A stretch of 64,000 bases of DNA from Bacillus cereus G9842 (GCF_000021305.1 NC_011772.1:3386001-3450000), one strand, 5' to 3'. Counted from the stretch's first letter, positions 17,387 to 27,722 are shown. A program made the numbers and translations. Notes: generated from the sequence alone by a model not told the origin.

Positions 17387-18592
17387 TTAATTTTTAGCAA
17401 CTCTATAAAACGAAAGAACTTTTCTCACAGCTTGTATTACATCCCACACATCAGCTTCTGTCATTTTAGGAAATAGAGGCAGCGTAATAATTTCCTCATA
17501 TACATTTTCTGCTTGCGGACAAATACCTTTTCCATAACCTAATTTTTGATAAAACGGTTGCAAATGTACGGGTATATAGTGCACATTCACACCGATATTT
17601 TCTCTTTGTAATGCCTCGTAAACTTCTTTTCGATTACATTTTAATAATTTAGTATTTAAACGAATAATATAAAGGTGCCAGCTTGAATCGGTTTGAGGCA
17701 ATTGCTTTGGTATGATGATTTCAGATAAACAACTAAATTCTTTATTATAAATGTCTACATATTTCTTTCGAATTTTAATAAAAGAGTCTAATTTATTTAA
17801 CTGTGATAAGCCAAGAGCAGCTTGTATATCCGTTATTCTATAGTTGTAACCTAAGAATTGCATTTCATAATACCAAGGCCCATGATTTTCAAGAAGATTT
17901 CGAGGATTCTTTTCAATTCCGTGCGTACGGAATTGAAAAAGTTTTTCGTAAAACAGAGGATTATTTGTGGTAATTACCCCCCCCTCTCCGGTAGTAATAT
18001 GTTTCACCGGATGAAAGCTAAACATTGTCATATCACCAATTGAACCAATCTTTTTATTTTTATATGTGGCTCCTAATGCGTGGGCTGCATCTTCAATGAT
18101 AATCAAATTGTTTTCTTTTGCTATTTTTTGTATTTCTTCTAACTCTACAGGCTGACCAGTAAAGTGTACGGGAATAATAGCCTTTGTTTTGTTTGTAATC
18201 TTTTCCTCTATAGATTTAGGACTAATGTTATATGTTCCATTGTCAATATCAGCGAATACCGGCTTTCCCCCTTGGTATAAAATACAATTTGCACTTGCTA
18301 CAAATGTCATCGGAGTTGTAATTACTTCATCTCCCTCAGTTATGCCTGCTGCATAGCAGGCAGCATGCAATGCAGCTGTACCATTTGAAAAGGAAACAGC
18401 GTATTTTGCTCCCACATATTTCGCTATAGCCTCTTCAAACTGTTGAACCATTGGTCCTGTTGTTAAAAAATCCCCTTTTAATACATCTACAACAGCCTGA
18501 ATATCATATTCATCAATTTGTTGCTGGCCATATGGTAAATAAGTTTCTCTAACAGGCTTTCCTCCATGCATACCGAGGATTCCCCTTACCAT
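17387..18592 (-). CDS. spsC: DegT/DnrJ/EryC1 sugar aminotransferase SpsC (PseC-like)
   Basis: The 401-residue PLP enzyme shows the family pattern: FLTTGPMVQQFEEAIAKYVGAKYAVSFSNGTAALHAAC, TTPMTFVASANCILY, IIEDAAHALGATY and the PLP lysine in FSFHPVKHITTGEGG. It transfers an amino group from glutamate to the 4-keto position of a UDP-4-keto-6-deoxy sugar, as PseC does. The ATG has GGAG 8 nt upstream and shares its first base with the end of the preceding SDR gene. The neighbouring dehydratases would supply its substrate. Confidence 0.9.
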   Translation of the reverse strand: MVRGILGMHGGKPVRETYLPYGQQQIDEYDIQAVVDVLKGDFLTTGPMVQQFEEAIAKYVGAKYAVSFSNGTAALHAACYAAGITEGDEVITTPMTFVASANCILYQGGKPVFADIDNGTYNISPKSIEEKITNKTKAIIPVHFTGQPVELEEIQKIAKENNLIIIEDAAHALGATYKNKKIGSIGDMTMFSFHPVKHITTGEGGVITTNNPLFYEKLFQFRTHGIEKNPRNLLENHGPWYYEMQFLGYNYRITDIQAALGLSQLNKLDSFIKIRKKYVDIYNKEFSCLSEIIIPKQLPQTDSSWHLYIIRLNTKLLKCNRKEVYEALQRENIGVNVHYIPVHLQPFYQKLGYGKGICPQAENVYEEIITLPLFPKMTEADVWDVIQAVRKVLSFYRVAKN

Positions 18593-19554
18593 TACTCTTT
18601 CTCCTTAGGATTAATTTTTAAAGATTTAATCCACTCTTCTGTTTTAATAACTCCATCTTCTAAAGAAACTTTTGGTTCCCAGTTTAATATTGTTTTTGCT
18701 TTTTCATAGTTACATAATAATTTTTGAATTTCACTTTGCGGATGGATATGAGTTACATGTTGAATGCTTACTTTATTTCCCGAAATCAATTCTGCTAATT
18801 TATTAATGGATATATCTTGCCCTGTTCCAGCGTTGATAATATGACCATTTGCTTTTGCAGAGTATCCTGCTGCCACAACAAAATCTGCACAATCTTCAAC
18901 GTATAAAAGGTCTCTCGTTTGTTTTCCATCCCCATATATATTCAGTGGTACATTATCTAATTTATTATTTATAAAAATGGCAACAACCCCACCTTCCCCA
19001 CCTGTTTTCTGGAATGGACCATACGTATTAAATGGGCGAATAACCACTACTGGTAGCTTATAAGCATAATAGTAAGATAAAACCATGTTTTCAGCAGCAA
19101 TTTTTGATCCCGCATATGGAGAGGCTGGTTTAATTGGGTCTAATTCTGATATCCCTTGTATATTAGTAGCTTTATCATATACCATACAAGTACTCATAAA
19201 GACCATTTTGACATCATAATTAAGACATTGTTCTAGCAAATTAAAAGTACCTATTGTATCATTTTCAAAAGTTGCTCTAGCATCATCTATACTATCTTGA
19301 ACATTGATACTCGCTGCTAAATGATAACAAAGGTCAAATGAATTATTTTCAAATAATTGAGCAACTAATTTTTTATCTTTAATATCTCCTTGAATGCATT
19401 GTTTTAAATTTAGATCGTGTGCAAACTCGGTAATATTTGCAGTAGTTGAATTTGCTAAGTTGTCTAATATCCATACTTCATGCTTATCCTGCAATAATCT
19501 CTTTACAACCCACCTACCAATAAAACCTGCACCACCAGTTACTAATATTTTCAT
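18592..19554 (-). CDS. Extended SDR epimerase/dehydratase within the sps operon
   Basis: The 320-residue protein has the NAD-binding motif TGGAGFIGRWVVKRLL, a catalytic YxxxK (SPYAGSKIAAE), RPFNTYGPFQ and GDGKQTRDLLYVEDCADF, as in UDP-sugar 4-epimerases and 4,6-dehydratases. Its start overlaps the spsM stop (ATGA). The pathway already has a dehydratase (SpsM), so this may be a C4/C5 epimerase, or a second dehydratase for another branch sugar. B. subtilis sps has no gene at this exact position as far as I can recall, so its step is not assigned. Confidence 0.82.
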   Translation of the reverse strand: MKILVTGGAGFIGRWVVKRLLQDKHEVWILDNLANSTTANITEFAHDLNLKQCIQGDIKDKKLVAQLFENNSFDLCYHLAASINVQDSIDDARATFENDTIGTFNLLEQCLNYDVKMVFMSTCMVYDKATNIQGISELDPIKPASPYAGSKIAAENMVLSYYYAYKLPVVVIRPFNTYGPFQKTGGEGGVVAIFINNKLDNVPLNIYGDGKQTRDLLYVEDCADFVVAAGYSAKANGHIINAGTGQDISINKLAELISGNKVSIQHVTHIHPQSEIQKLLCNYEKAKTILNWEPKVSLEDGVIKTEEWIKSLKINPKEKE

Positions 19555-20576
19555 ATTTTCTCCCCTCCTGTTAATAGCTGCTGGTTTAATATTAAATTTC
19601 TAAGCTCTTCTTTTGAAATAGCATTTTGATTATCAGAACGGTAAAAGCCTGCCTTCGCCCTTTTTGCATTTTCATATTGAGTACCCTTTTTTAATGGGCT
19701 AGGAATGATAAACATATCTGGTAATTCAAAAGCCTGTAAAGATTCATCATGTGTCATAAGTTCTTCATACATTTTTTCACCCGGTTTTAAACCAATTTCT
19801 TCAATTTTAATATTCTCCTTGGACAATCCATATAACTTTGTAACTTCTTCTATCATCACTTCACTTAAATCGTTTAATGAAATAACTGGCATTTTTAATA
19901 TAAAAGTTTCACCACCCTTTGCTATTTTCATTGCTTCAATTGTTAACATAGTTGCTTGGTTCAGTGTCATCATAAATCTACTCATACTAAGATCCGTTAC
20001 AGTTATTTTTTGGTTTTCTTTAATTTGATTTTCAAATAAAGGAATGACAGAGCCTCTTGATCCCATCACATTTCCGAAGCGAACACTTGTAAATGTCGTT
20101 TCACTTGAACCTTTTGAATATTCCGCTGACGTAATCAATCTTTCAGCAGTCAATTTTGTTGCACCGTAATTATTTGTTGGTGAAATCGCTTTATCAGAAC
20201 TTGTAAAAACTACCTTTTTTACTTTCTGAGCAATTGCCGCTTTTATTACATTTTGTGTTCCAAAAATATTGGTCAAAACTGCTTCAAACGGATTATATTC
20301 ACAAAACGAAACATGCTTCATCGCGGCCACATGAAATACATAATCAATATTTTCCATCGCACTAAATACTCGATCATAATTACGAATATCCCCAATTAAA
20401 TAACGAATATTCCGATTTTTATCCCTAAATTCTTCTTGTAATAAAAATTGATTGTATTCACTTCTACTAAAAACTCTTACCACTTTTGGCTTTTCCTGTA
20501 GAACATTAGAAAGAATGCTTTTTCCAATTGTTCCTGTTCCACCAATAATTAAAACATTTTTATCTTTAAAAAACAT
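19551..20576 (-). CDS. spsM: SpsM/PseB-like UDP-sugar 4,6-dehydratase
   Basis: The 341-residue SDR of the CapD/PseB type has IIGGTGTIGKSIL (NAD binding), VFHVAAMKHVSFCEYNPFEAVLTN, TSSDKAISPTNNYGATKLTAE and FGNVMGSRGSVIPLF. These enzymes convert UDP-GlcNAc to a 4-keto-6-deoxy product, the first step to pseudaminic or legionaminic acid. In B. subtilis 168 the orthologous spsM is split by prophage SPbeta and rebuilt by excision during sporulation; here the gene is intact and lies inside the sps operon. GGAGG is 11 nt before the ATG. A 213-bp gap separates it from spsB. Confidence 0.87.
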   Translation of the reverse strand: MFFKDKNVLIIGGTGTIGKSILSNVLQEKPKVVRVFSRSEYNQFLLQEEFRDKNRNIRYLIGDIRNYDRVFSAMENIDYVFHVAAMKHVSFCEYNPFEAVLTNIFGTQNVIKAAIAQKVKKVVFTSSDKAISPTNNYGATKLTAERLITSAEYSKGSSETTFTSVRFGNVMGSRGSVIPLFENQIKENQKITVTDLSMSRFMMTLNQATMLTIEAMKIAKGGETFILKMPVISLNDLSEVMIEEVTKLYGLSKENIKIEEIGLKPGEKMYEELMTHDESLQAFELPDMFIIPSPLKKGTQYENAKRAKAGFYRSDNQNAISKEELRNLILNQQLLTGGEKI

Positions 20577-20789
20577 GAAAATATATACCTCCTCATATTA
20601 AAAAATAATTTTAGCAAAAAAACTCTCTTCAACTTGTTTGTAATTCCATAGGCAATCCATTTGTTGAGAGATAAACTAGTTTGCCGGATATAGAAACATA
20701 CGTTTCTATTGCAAGTTTAAAATACATATTAATCATTGAAAACTGAGGATATAATCTTTTACTTCAAATATTTATAAATGGTGACGATT
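20577..20789 (-). other. 213-bp gap inside the sps operon
   Basis: No coding sequence and no convincing sigma-K -10 were seen on the minus strand. It holds a small palindrome (GAAACATACGTTTC near 20693). An internal promoter or processing site cannot be excluded. Confidence 0.4.
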
Positions 20790-22193
20790 TTAATCTTTTT
20801 CAATTTGAATTAAATTTATTAATCTTTTTGTGCATGCTTCTTGCGGATAGTTTTCATTAATAAATTTTCTTCTTAATTCTTTTGCTAAATTTGATTGTAA
20901 AGGATTATTTAGAACCTTTTTAATCGTGCTAGTCATATCCTCCATAGAATGATTTACAAGCCAATCTAATGTATCGTAATATTTATAATCCCTTTCCTCT
21001 AATAAAGATTTATAAACAACTACAGGTATATCTAATAACATTGCCTCTAATCCCACTGTTGAATTTGAGATAACCACAAGATTTGCATGTAAAATAACAT
21101 CATATATGTTTACTTCATTTGTTATATATTTAACATTAGGATATAAGTTACTTAACTTAATATATTCTCCCACTAAATTACGCCCTTTTTCCCAAGGATG
21201 TGGTTTTATAATAACCGTAATATTTTTGTCTTCCACTAACTTTTCTGTCAATTCAGTATAAAATGAAGTTTTAAATGGCTGGGTTGCAATAAAAACCACT
21301 TTTGTAGAGGGGGCTATTTTTAATTTATTAAAAAGATTCTTTTTATCCATATATACTCTATCAAAGATCTCATCATATCTGGGGTGCCCTAGTATTTCGA
21401 TTTGAGATTCACTGACCCCTTTTTGAAGGTACCAATCTTCTTCATATTTCCCATATACGACCTGTTTTGTTGCGAAAACCGGAAAGTATGCTTCTTCCCC
21501 CATTACTGCACCATGCTGCAGACAATAACTCGGTATACCCTCACTACTAGAAAGAAAAGTAAGAGCTCTACTTGTTATATCTTCCGTAGTACCGACAATC
21601 ACACCAGAAATATCTTGTTCTTTAAAAATAAAATGAGCCATATTAAGTTTCTCAATCATGATAGGAAGGTCGCTTAGTAATTTTTTTTGAAAAAAGAGGT
21701 TTGAAAATAGTGGGTGCTTATTAAACTTTAAAAAGATTTCTTTAGCTTTTTCTATAAAAACATGTGCGGTATTAGCAGATTTATTTATATAATCTGGTGC
21801 ACAAACTGTAGGAAGACCATAGAGTTCGGTCTTTTTTGATCTAGTTAATATCTTTGTTTGATTTGGATTAAAGTGAGTAAAGTTACTTACTGAAAAACGG
21901 AGATAATCTGAATTTAGGAGGATTGCTCCATTTTGGTTTTTTCTTTTTATTTTTGATTGAAATACAGACATTATTTTTTCAAACTCTAACTGTAACTGTG
22001 TTTCTGCTATTGGCTCAATTGACAATTGCTTGTAAAAATTATTATCTTTCATTTTATTTTTTATATCTTCATCTAAATATTGATAAAAATTACTCAGTAA
22101 TGGTAAAGGAATATTATAATGCTTTAACCTTGAAAAAATATTTATATACTCTAAATTTAATAGCCAGTAATTTTTCAAATAAATGTCACTCAA
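20790..22193 (-). CDS. spsB: SpsB-like glycan transferase (CDP-glycerol glycerophosphotransferase-like fold)
   Basis: The 467-residue protein has an all-alpha/beta N-terminus and a GT-B-like C-terminal half with SYCLQHGAVMGEEAYF, QIEILGHPRYDEIF, VIIKPHPWEKG and VVISNSTVGLEAMLLDIPVVVY, the pattern shared by SpsB, CDP-glycerol glycerophosphotransferases and capsule KpsS-like transferases. The HP..E..N and NST..EA motifs bind the activated donor. It follows spsA by 4 bp in the same order as in B. subtilis, and starts at TTG with GAGGGTG upstream. It probably adds a sugar or glycerol phosphate unit to the spore glycan; donor unknown. Confidence 0.8.
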   Translation of the reverse strand: MSDIYLKNYWLLNLEYINIFSRLKHYNIPLPLLSNFYQYLDEDIKNKMKDNNFYKQLSIEPIAETQLQLEFEKIMSVFQSKIKRKNQNGAILLNSDYLRFSVSNFTHFNPNQTKILTRSKKTELYGLPTVCAPDYINKSANTAHVFIEKAKEIFLKFNKHPLFSNLFFQKKLLSDLPIMIEKLNMAHFIFKEQDISGVIVGTTEDITSRALTFLSSSEGIPSYCLQHGAVMGEEAYFPVFATKQVVYGKYEEDWYLQKGVSESQIEILGHPRYDEIFDRVYMDKKNLFNKLKIAPSTKVVFIATQPFKTSFYTELTEKLVEDKNITVIIKPHPWEKGRNLVGEYIKLSNLYPNVKYITNEVNIYDVILHANLVVISNSTVGLEAMLLDIPVVVYKSLLEERDYKYYDTLDWLVNHSMEDMTSTIKKVLNNPLQSNLAKELRRKFINENYPQEACTKRLINLIQIEKD

Positions 22194-22197
22194 TTTT

Positions 22198-22980
<783 letters not shown>

Positions 22981-23008
22981 TTATCAATAAATACAAAAAC
23001 AGTTACGT

Positions 23009-23036
23009 TATTATATAAATAGAAAGGACAAACCGT
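23009..23036 (-). promoter_or_regulatory. Sigma-K-like promoter of the sps operon
   Basis: On the minus strand, AC (23036-23035), a 17-bp spacer and TATATAATA (23017-23009) match CATAnnnTA at all but the first base. It lies ~45 bp before the spsA start. B. subtilis sps is also expressed late in the mother cell. Confidence 0.5.
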
Positions 23037-23129
23037 TCCGATAATTTTAAAAAAGGTTTCTTTATCTATAAAAAATTAATAGCAGTATTTATATTCACCC
23101 ATGTCTCTTTTTTCTCCACTATAGTCCAT

Positions 23130-23157
23130 ACCATATCTATGAAAAAGTCATAAATTA
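23130..23157 (+). promoter_or_regulatory. Sigma-K-like promoter of the SpsA-like repeat protein
   Basis: AC at 23130-23131, exactly 17 bp, then CATAAATTA at 23149-23157 fit sigma-K fully. It diverges from the sps operon promoter in the same intergenic region. Confidence 0.6.
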
Positions 23158-23248
23158 TTTAAGTATAAAAAAGAAAGTGTCGATAAAGCTTTAATTATTA
23201 GATTTCACTAGAAAAACACATTCAATATTCTCAATAGAGGTGAAGACT

Positions 23249-24535
23249 TTGCAACCCCAAATATCAATTATCCTTACTAGTTATAATAAGCCATCATTAA
23301 TTAATCAAGTTATTGAAAGTGTTCTAATGCAAACTTATAAAGAATGGGAACTTTTTATTATGGATGATAACTCCTGTCCAGAAACTATAAATGTCATAAA
23401 AAATTATCTAGAGGATCCTCGAATTACTTATACGAATAGTTTTATACAAGATGATGAACGATATAAAACTACAAGATATGCAACACTTATCAATGAGGCA
23501 CTACCATTAACTTGTGGGGATTATATTTGCTATTTAACAGATGATACTATATACCTTCCAAACAGATTAGCTGAAATGTTGTCTTTCTTAGAAAAACATC
23601 CTGAAATTGATGTAGTCTACTCTTCCCAATACGTAAAATATGTTGATTATAACCTACAACCTACAAATGAATTTGTGAGAGAAGCTTCGGAAATTTTATA
23701 TACAGCTGCTAATGTTGTAGATCATTGTTCAATTATGCATACTAGAAGAATATTATTAAAAGTCTATGAAAAGTACTGTGGATATTGGGATACAAATCCT
23801 TTATATTGGTTTGCTGGAGATGCAATGTTTTGGAAACGCCTAAATACATTTCAACCTTTTTATCCCATTAACAAAGTGCTCGATATTACTTTTAAAACAC
23901 CATTCTCTTTCCAAAACCTATATGCTAACCTCCCTTCAAAAGATTTAAATGGTATTTTATTTAGTAATTCACAAGGTAAAGTATTTTTAATTGATAACTT
24001 TAAACGCAGGCTTATTTCGAAAGATATGCTTTCTTACTTCAAATATAATCAAAATGAAATTGTCTTAATTCCCGATCCATTTATCTACAAATATACAGAA
24101 GGGCCCCCCATAACCCTTACAGAGTCAATTCCAAATCTACGGGTTGTGCAAAGTGAAAAAGGAGAGTTATTTTATATAGAAAATAATCAAAAACGTCCAT
24201 TTATTGACACCATTGCATTTCGCAAATTTAAATTTTCAGTTCAAGAAATTATTAAAGTTTCACAACGTAGTTTAAATCAATTTTCAGATGGACCACCTAT
24301 TTATCCAAATTTATCTCGTCACGCGGTTTTACCAGAAGGAAAAGTATTTATCTACCATCACAATTATTTCATCATGACAGATTATATGCTTCATCCCATA
24401 GATAAAGATATATTGCAAAAACTATATTTATTAAAGAACTGTATACCGATTTCAAAGACCAATTTATCCTACTTTAAGATGGGCCCTCCTATTTCAACAT
24501 ACCCCTCTTACCTAGCTGAAAAATACTTAGAATAG
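23249..24535 (+). CDS. SpsA-like GT2 glycosyltransferase with three C-terminal GPPI-type repeats
   Basis: The 428-residue protein is a paralogue of SpsA over its first ~230 residues: ISIILTSYNKPSLINQVI, WELFIMDDNSCPET, RYATLINEALPLTCGDYICYLTDD, DHCSIMHTRRIL and DAMFWKRLNTFQPFYPINKVLD. It then has ~190 residues made of three repeats of ~55 residues (about 233-288, 294-351, 358-415), each with a GKVF/Y-I..N..KRP-I core and ending in GPPI. Similar repeats occur in Gram-positive surface and secreted proteins, perhaps for binding glycan. TTG at 23249 is used (AGAGGTG 6 nt upstream), matching the SpsA N-terminus. It is divergent from spsA with a sigma-K-like promoter; a spore glycan transferase anchored to its polymer is plausible. 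Confidence 0.85.
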   Translation: MQPQISIILTSYNKPSLINQVIESVLMQTYKEWELFIMDDNSCPETINVIKNYLEDPRITYTNSFIQDDERYKTTRYATLINEALPLTCGDYICYLTDDTIYLPNRLAEMLSFLEKHPEIDVVYSSQYVKYVDYNLQPTNEFVREASEILYTAANVVDHCSIMHTRRILLKVYEKYCGYWDTNPLYWFAGDAMFWKRLNTFQPFYPINKVLDITFKTPFSFQNLYANLPSKDLNGILFSNSQGKVFLIDNFKRRLISKDMLSYFKYNQNEIVLIPDPFIYKYTEGPPITLTESIPNLRVVQSEKGELFYIENNQKRPFIDTIAFRKFKFSVQEIIKVSQRSLNQFSDGPPIYPNLSRHAVLPEGKVFIYHHNYFIMTDYMLHPIDKDILQKLYLLKNCIPISKTNLSYFKMGPPISTYPSYLAEKYLE

Positions 24536-25280
24536 TACCAAGAAAGAGTATTATCAATAAAACAATAGAAGAAGGTTCTGAACTAAGTACTATGCTTGCC
24601 TATAGTATTGAATTAAACGAACTGTTAGAAAATGAACTAAATAAAAGTCCATATTGTTCTACTAGCATCTCCTAATAGGGTGATAGAATTTATTTAGATG
24701 ATCAAAGATTCTTCTTAACTTGTAAAATAAATTATCATAAAAAGAGGACGCAAATAAAAATGCGTCCTCTTTTTATATCAAATCAAACTAATCCATTAAA
24801 ATCCTTTTCATGAATCCGAATAAGTAATGTTTTTAAGAAAAACAAGATCTAACATCTTAGCTGTTACACTAAATAGATTTACATAATTCACAACTATGAC
24901 AAGTATTACATATCGCTTAAGTTTCGTTACCTTTTTCTGTATATAATGATAAAAAAATTGTGAACTTTTATCGCATTATGCAAGACATTTAATATCAAAT
25001 ATATTACTTTTACTATGAATTAAATGTGTTTATAGGACTTTTCTAGATAAACAAGGTGCTAAATTAATTCTTAAGAAGTCATTACTATTTCATTTATCTA
25101 AAAATTGAAAAAATATGTGTAGATAGATATCATCTTAAATACATATATAATTAACTTTAATTTTCTGACAAGATTTCACATAATTCTTAAACTAATTTTT
25201 TACGTGCATTATGAAAAAAATTGCACCGTGTCAGTCTTTAAAAGATTATATATCATAACTTTAAGAGAGGAAGAAAAACT
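24536..25280 (+). other. 745-bp intergenic stretch
   Basis: It holds a terminator (24740-24774) and a short open frame (24535-24675) with faint similarity to Spo0E-type phosphatase C-termini (see findings). The remaining ~500 bp are AT-rich. A possible vegetative promoter (TTGCAC near 25221, TTATAT near 25245) lies just before the secreted-protein gene. Confidence 0.45.
24740..24774 (+). terminator. Rho-independent terminator
   Basis: AAAAGAGGACGCA, a short A-rich loop and TGCGTCCTCTTTTT; it is the first strong terminator after the SpsA-like repeat gene. Confidence 0.9.
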
Positions 25281-25850
25281 ATGAAGATGAAAAGAAAAAT
25301 CATTATGACAACAGCACTTGCCGCTACGTTAGCTACAGGTGCACTACCTACTACCTCGGTGTTTGCTGCAGAAAAAGAGGCTCCTATTCAACACAAAGAG
25401 GCACAATCGAGTATTCAACCTTTGGCACAAAATAATTTGGAAACAGCCGTTCAAGCTGCCCTAAATGGTCCAGAAGTCAAAAAAATTAAAGTATTTGAAC
25501 ATGAATTTAATGTAAAAGAAATAGAAGTAGTAAACCTAGGTGCAGGAAAAAAATATGTTAAGGGGCAAATTTCTCATCATTTAAGTTTTCGTCCAGATGA
25601 TCAATTTTATTATGAGTTTACAGTACAAGATGGAAAGGTACTAGATAAACCTGTATTTAATATTGATAGAGGTGGTTGGACACCATTTGCCGCTCCACTT
25701 TTATCAATTCTTGCTGCGTATAATGGAATTCCAGTTAATCCAAATGATTTAAATACACTTGGTCAGCAAATTGGTAAAGTTATAGATGGAAGCTGGGAAC
25801 ATGCAGCCCAATCAATTGCAACTGTAGTTAGTCTAAGTTTTAATGAGTAG
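25281..25850 (+). CDS. Secreted protein of unknown function (189 aa)
   Basis: The protein opens with a clear signal peptide (KRKIIMTTALAATLATGAL, cleavage near VFA-AEK). The mature ~160 residues include a charged linker (APIQHKEAQSS), a beta-rich core (KIKVFEHEFNVKEIEVVNLG, YYEFTVQDGKVLDKPVF) and an alpha-helical C-terminus rich in Ala, Leu and Ile. I recognise no catalytic motif or named family. AGAGGAAG precedes the ATG. It is monocistronic and followed by a terminator near 26005. Its neighbours are other secreted proteins, so a host-interaction or competition role is possible but unsupported. Confidence 0.8.
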   Translation: MKMKRKIIMTTALAATLATGALPTTSVFAAEKEAPIQHKEAQSSIQPLAQNNLETAVQAALNGPEVKKIKVFEHEFNVKEIEVVNLGAGKKYVKGQISHHLSFRPDDQFYYEFTVQDGKVLDKPVFNIDRGGWTPFAAPLLSILAAYNGIPVNPNDLNTLGQQIGKVIDGSWEHAAQSIATVVSLSFNE

Positions 25851-26004
25851 AATTTTTCAATTTTTATTAGCAGTGTAGAGATCCGCTTTTTGTAATCAGC
25901 CTTGTTATAAGAGATTCTAAAACAGCTATTAATAAATTTTTACCACTCAATCACATTATCTTGATTTTTTTACCACCTTATTATTCATTATATGTCACAA
26001 AATG

Positions 26005-26035
26005 GAAGTCTTTTTTAGGACTTCTGTTTTGTTTG
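26005..26035 (+). terminator. Terminator of the secreted protein gene
   Basis: GAAGTC, an 8-nt loop, GACTTC, then TGTTTTGTTT, about 155 bp beyond the stop. Confidence 0.65.
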
Positions 26036-26264
26036 TATTCAATGCAATAAACAGTTGTTTTTTTGGGAGGCTATACTTCGATTTTTCAATAATCCATTTG
26101 GCTATTAGAGACAATTTATAATAACAAATTATTAAAGTCTCAAATAACTTACTCCCCCTATTGTTAATTATTTTCAAATACAAAAATTTATTATCTTAAG
26201 AATGAAAAACAATAAATATAGTAAAAAATCATCTAACAATTGTTTAAAGGTCAGGAGAGAAAAA

Positions 26265-27680
26265 ATGAACAAAATAAAAATGAGAAATTTCTTTAAAATT
26301 AGTATCCTTACTTGTATTACACTAGCAAGTTTAAGTACACCATCTACTATTTTAGCTAATAGTCATCCAGGTTACTCCTATGAATCCAATATAGGGTATC
26401 AAAATCCATCGTGGATGGCGAAAATAGAAGATTCAACAAAAATAAGTGAAATATCTATTCCAGGGACTCACGGTACAATGGCTTTACATGGAGCAAGTTT
26501 TATTGATGAAAATTTGACAAGAAATCAAACTATGAGTTTATCCCAACAATTAAATTCCGGAATTCGATATGTAGATATGCGTGTTAAACGTGTAAAAGAT
26601 TCTTTTGCAATGTATCATGGTGTTGTAAATCAAAAAGCTGTGTTTGAAGATGTATTGAAAGAGACCATTCAATTTTTAAAAGCTCATCCAACAGAAACAA
26701 TATTAATGCGCTTAAAAGAAGAAACTACTCCTGAAAATGGATCTCTATCATTTGAGGAGATATTTTTAAAATACAAAAACGTTAATGCTTCATATTTTTG
26801 GGATCCTAATTCCGTACAAACTTCAGATAGAAATAATCCTACTTTAGGAGATACCCGCGGGAAAATTGTAATCTTACAAAACTTTACATCCACTCAATTG
26901 TACGGGATTGATTACGAAGGTTTGAATATACAAGATAAATTTGAAATTGGAAGCGGACCAAACGAAATATACACAAAATGGATTGCGATAAAAAACCATC
27001 TACAAAATACAAATACTAACTTTAATAATGGAAAAATTCACCTCAACCATTTTAGTGGTACGGGGGGCGCAGCCGCATTTTTAAATAATGTATATCCTTG
27101 GTTTGTTGCAAGCGGAAAAGAAGGCAGAAATACTGACAGTAGTCCTAAATTGATTCAAACGAATTCCACTAATGCGTGGAGTGATTTCCCTCGCGATAGA
27201 AACGGACAAGTATACTATGGGGGGATGAATATACTTGGGACCGAACTCTTACAACAAGGCGCAATTAAACATTCTGGTATCATCGCAGCTGATTTTCCTG
27301 GTCCAGGTTTAATTGATAGTATCATTAAATTAAATGGTATACATTCAAATGAAAAAGAAATATTAATTTCGCAAATAGCATCTGAATCTAGTCCTTTATC
27401 AGGGCAACAAAATCGATCCAGCCAAAACTTTAAAATTGATAGTTTACCTGTAGGTACAAAAGAATTAAAATGGGTTATTGAGCCTTCAGAAAAAGATTAT
27501 CCTTCTACTATTTCTTTCAATGTAATGATTGATGTTTCCCTGGGAATAGATTCCACTCGTTGGAAGAATATTTCACATGAATCTAAGACTGAAGCTTACA
27601 CAAATACTAAATATTATATTGCAAGTCCAATTGGTGCCACTAGCAAATTCACAGTGAAAATTTACGCTATTACAAATTAG
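26265..27680 (+). CDS. Secreted PI-specific phospholipase C-like protein with C-terminal extension
   Basis: The 471-residue preprotein has a signal peptide (to about ILA-NSH, residue 31) and a PI-PLC X-type TIM barrel: ISIPGTHGTM (general base His69), IRYVDMRV (Asp104, Arg106), MYHGVV (general acid His118), ETILMRLKEE and GKIVILQNF. The classic B. cereus PI-PLC is ~330 residues; this one carries ~130 extra C-terminal residues of beta-rich character (from about 345). The Asp that follows the first catalytic His in that enzyme is Gly here. It would cleave phosphatidylinositol or GPI anchors outside the cell, or a related lipid. ATG at 26265 was chosen for its AGGAGAG site; the frame from 26202 lacks one. 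I found no PlcR box. Confidence 0.87.
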   Translation: MNKIKMRNFFKISILTCITLASLSTPSTILANSHPGYSYESNIGYQNPSWMAKIEDSTKISEISIPGTHGTMALHGASFIDENLTRNQTMSLSQQLNSGIRYVDMRVKRVKDSFAMYHGVVNQKAVFEDVLKETIQFLKAHPTETILMRLKEETTPENGSLSFEEIFLKYKNVNASYFWDPNSVQTSDRNNPTLGDTRGKIVILQNFTSTQLYGIDYEGLNIQDKFEIGSGPNEIYTKWIAIKNHLQNTNTNFNNGKIHLNHFSGTGGAAAFLNNVYPWFVASGKEGRNTDSSPKLIQTNSTNAWSDFPRDRNGQVYYGGMNILGTELLQQGAIKHSGIIAADFPGPGLIDSIIKLNGIHSNEKEILISQIASESSPLSGQQNRSSQNFKIDSLPVGTKELKWVIEPSEKDYPSTISFNVMIDVSLGIDSTRWKNISHESKTEAYTNTKYYIASPIGATSKFTVKIYAITN

Positions 27681-27722
27681 AAAAAAAGAATCCCAATGGA
27701 ATTCCATTGGGATTCTTTTTTT
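27681..27722 (+). terminator. Perfect terminator of the PI-PLC-like gene
   Basis: AGAATCCCAATGGAA and its reverse complement are flanked by A7 and T7, so it can work in both directions. Confidence 0.92.
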
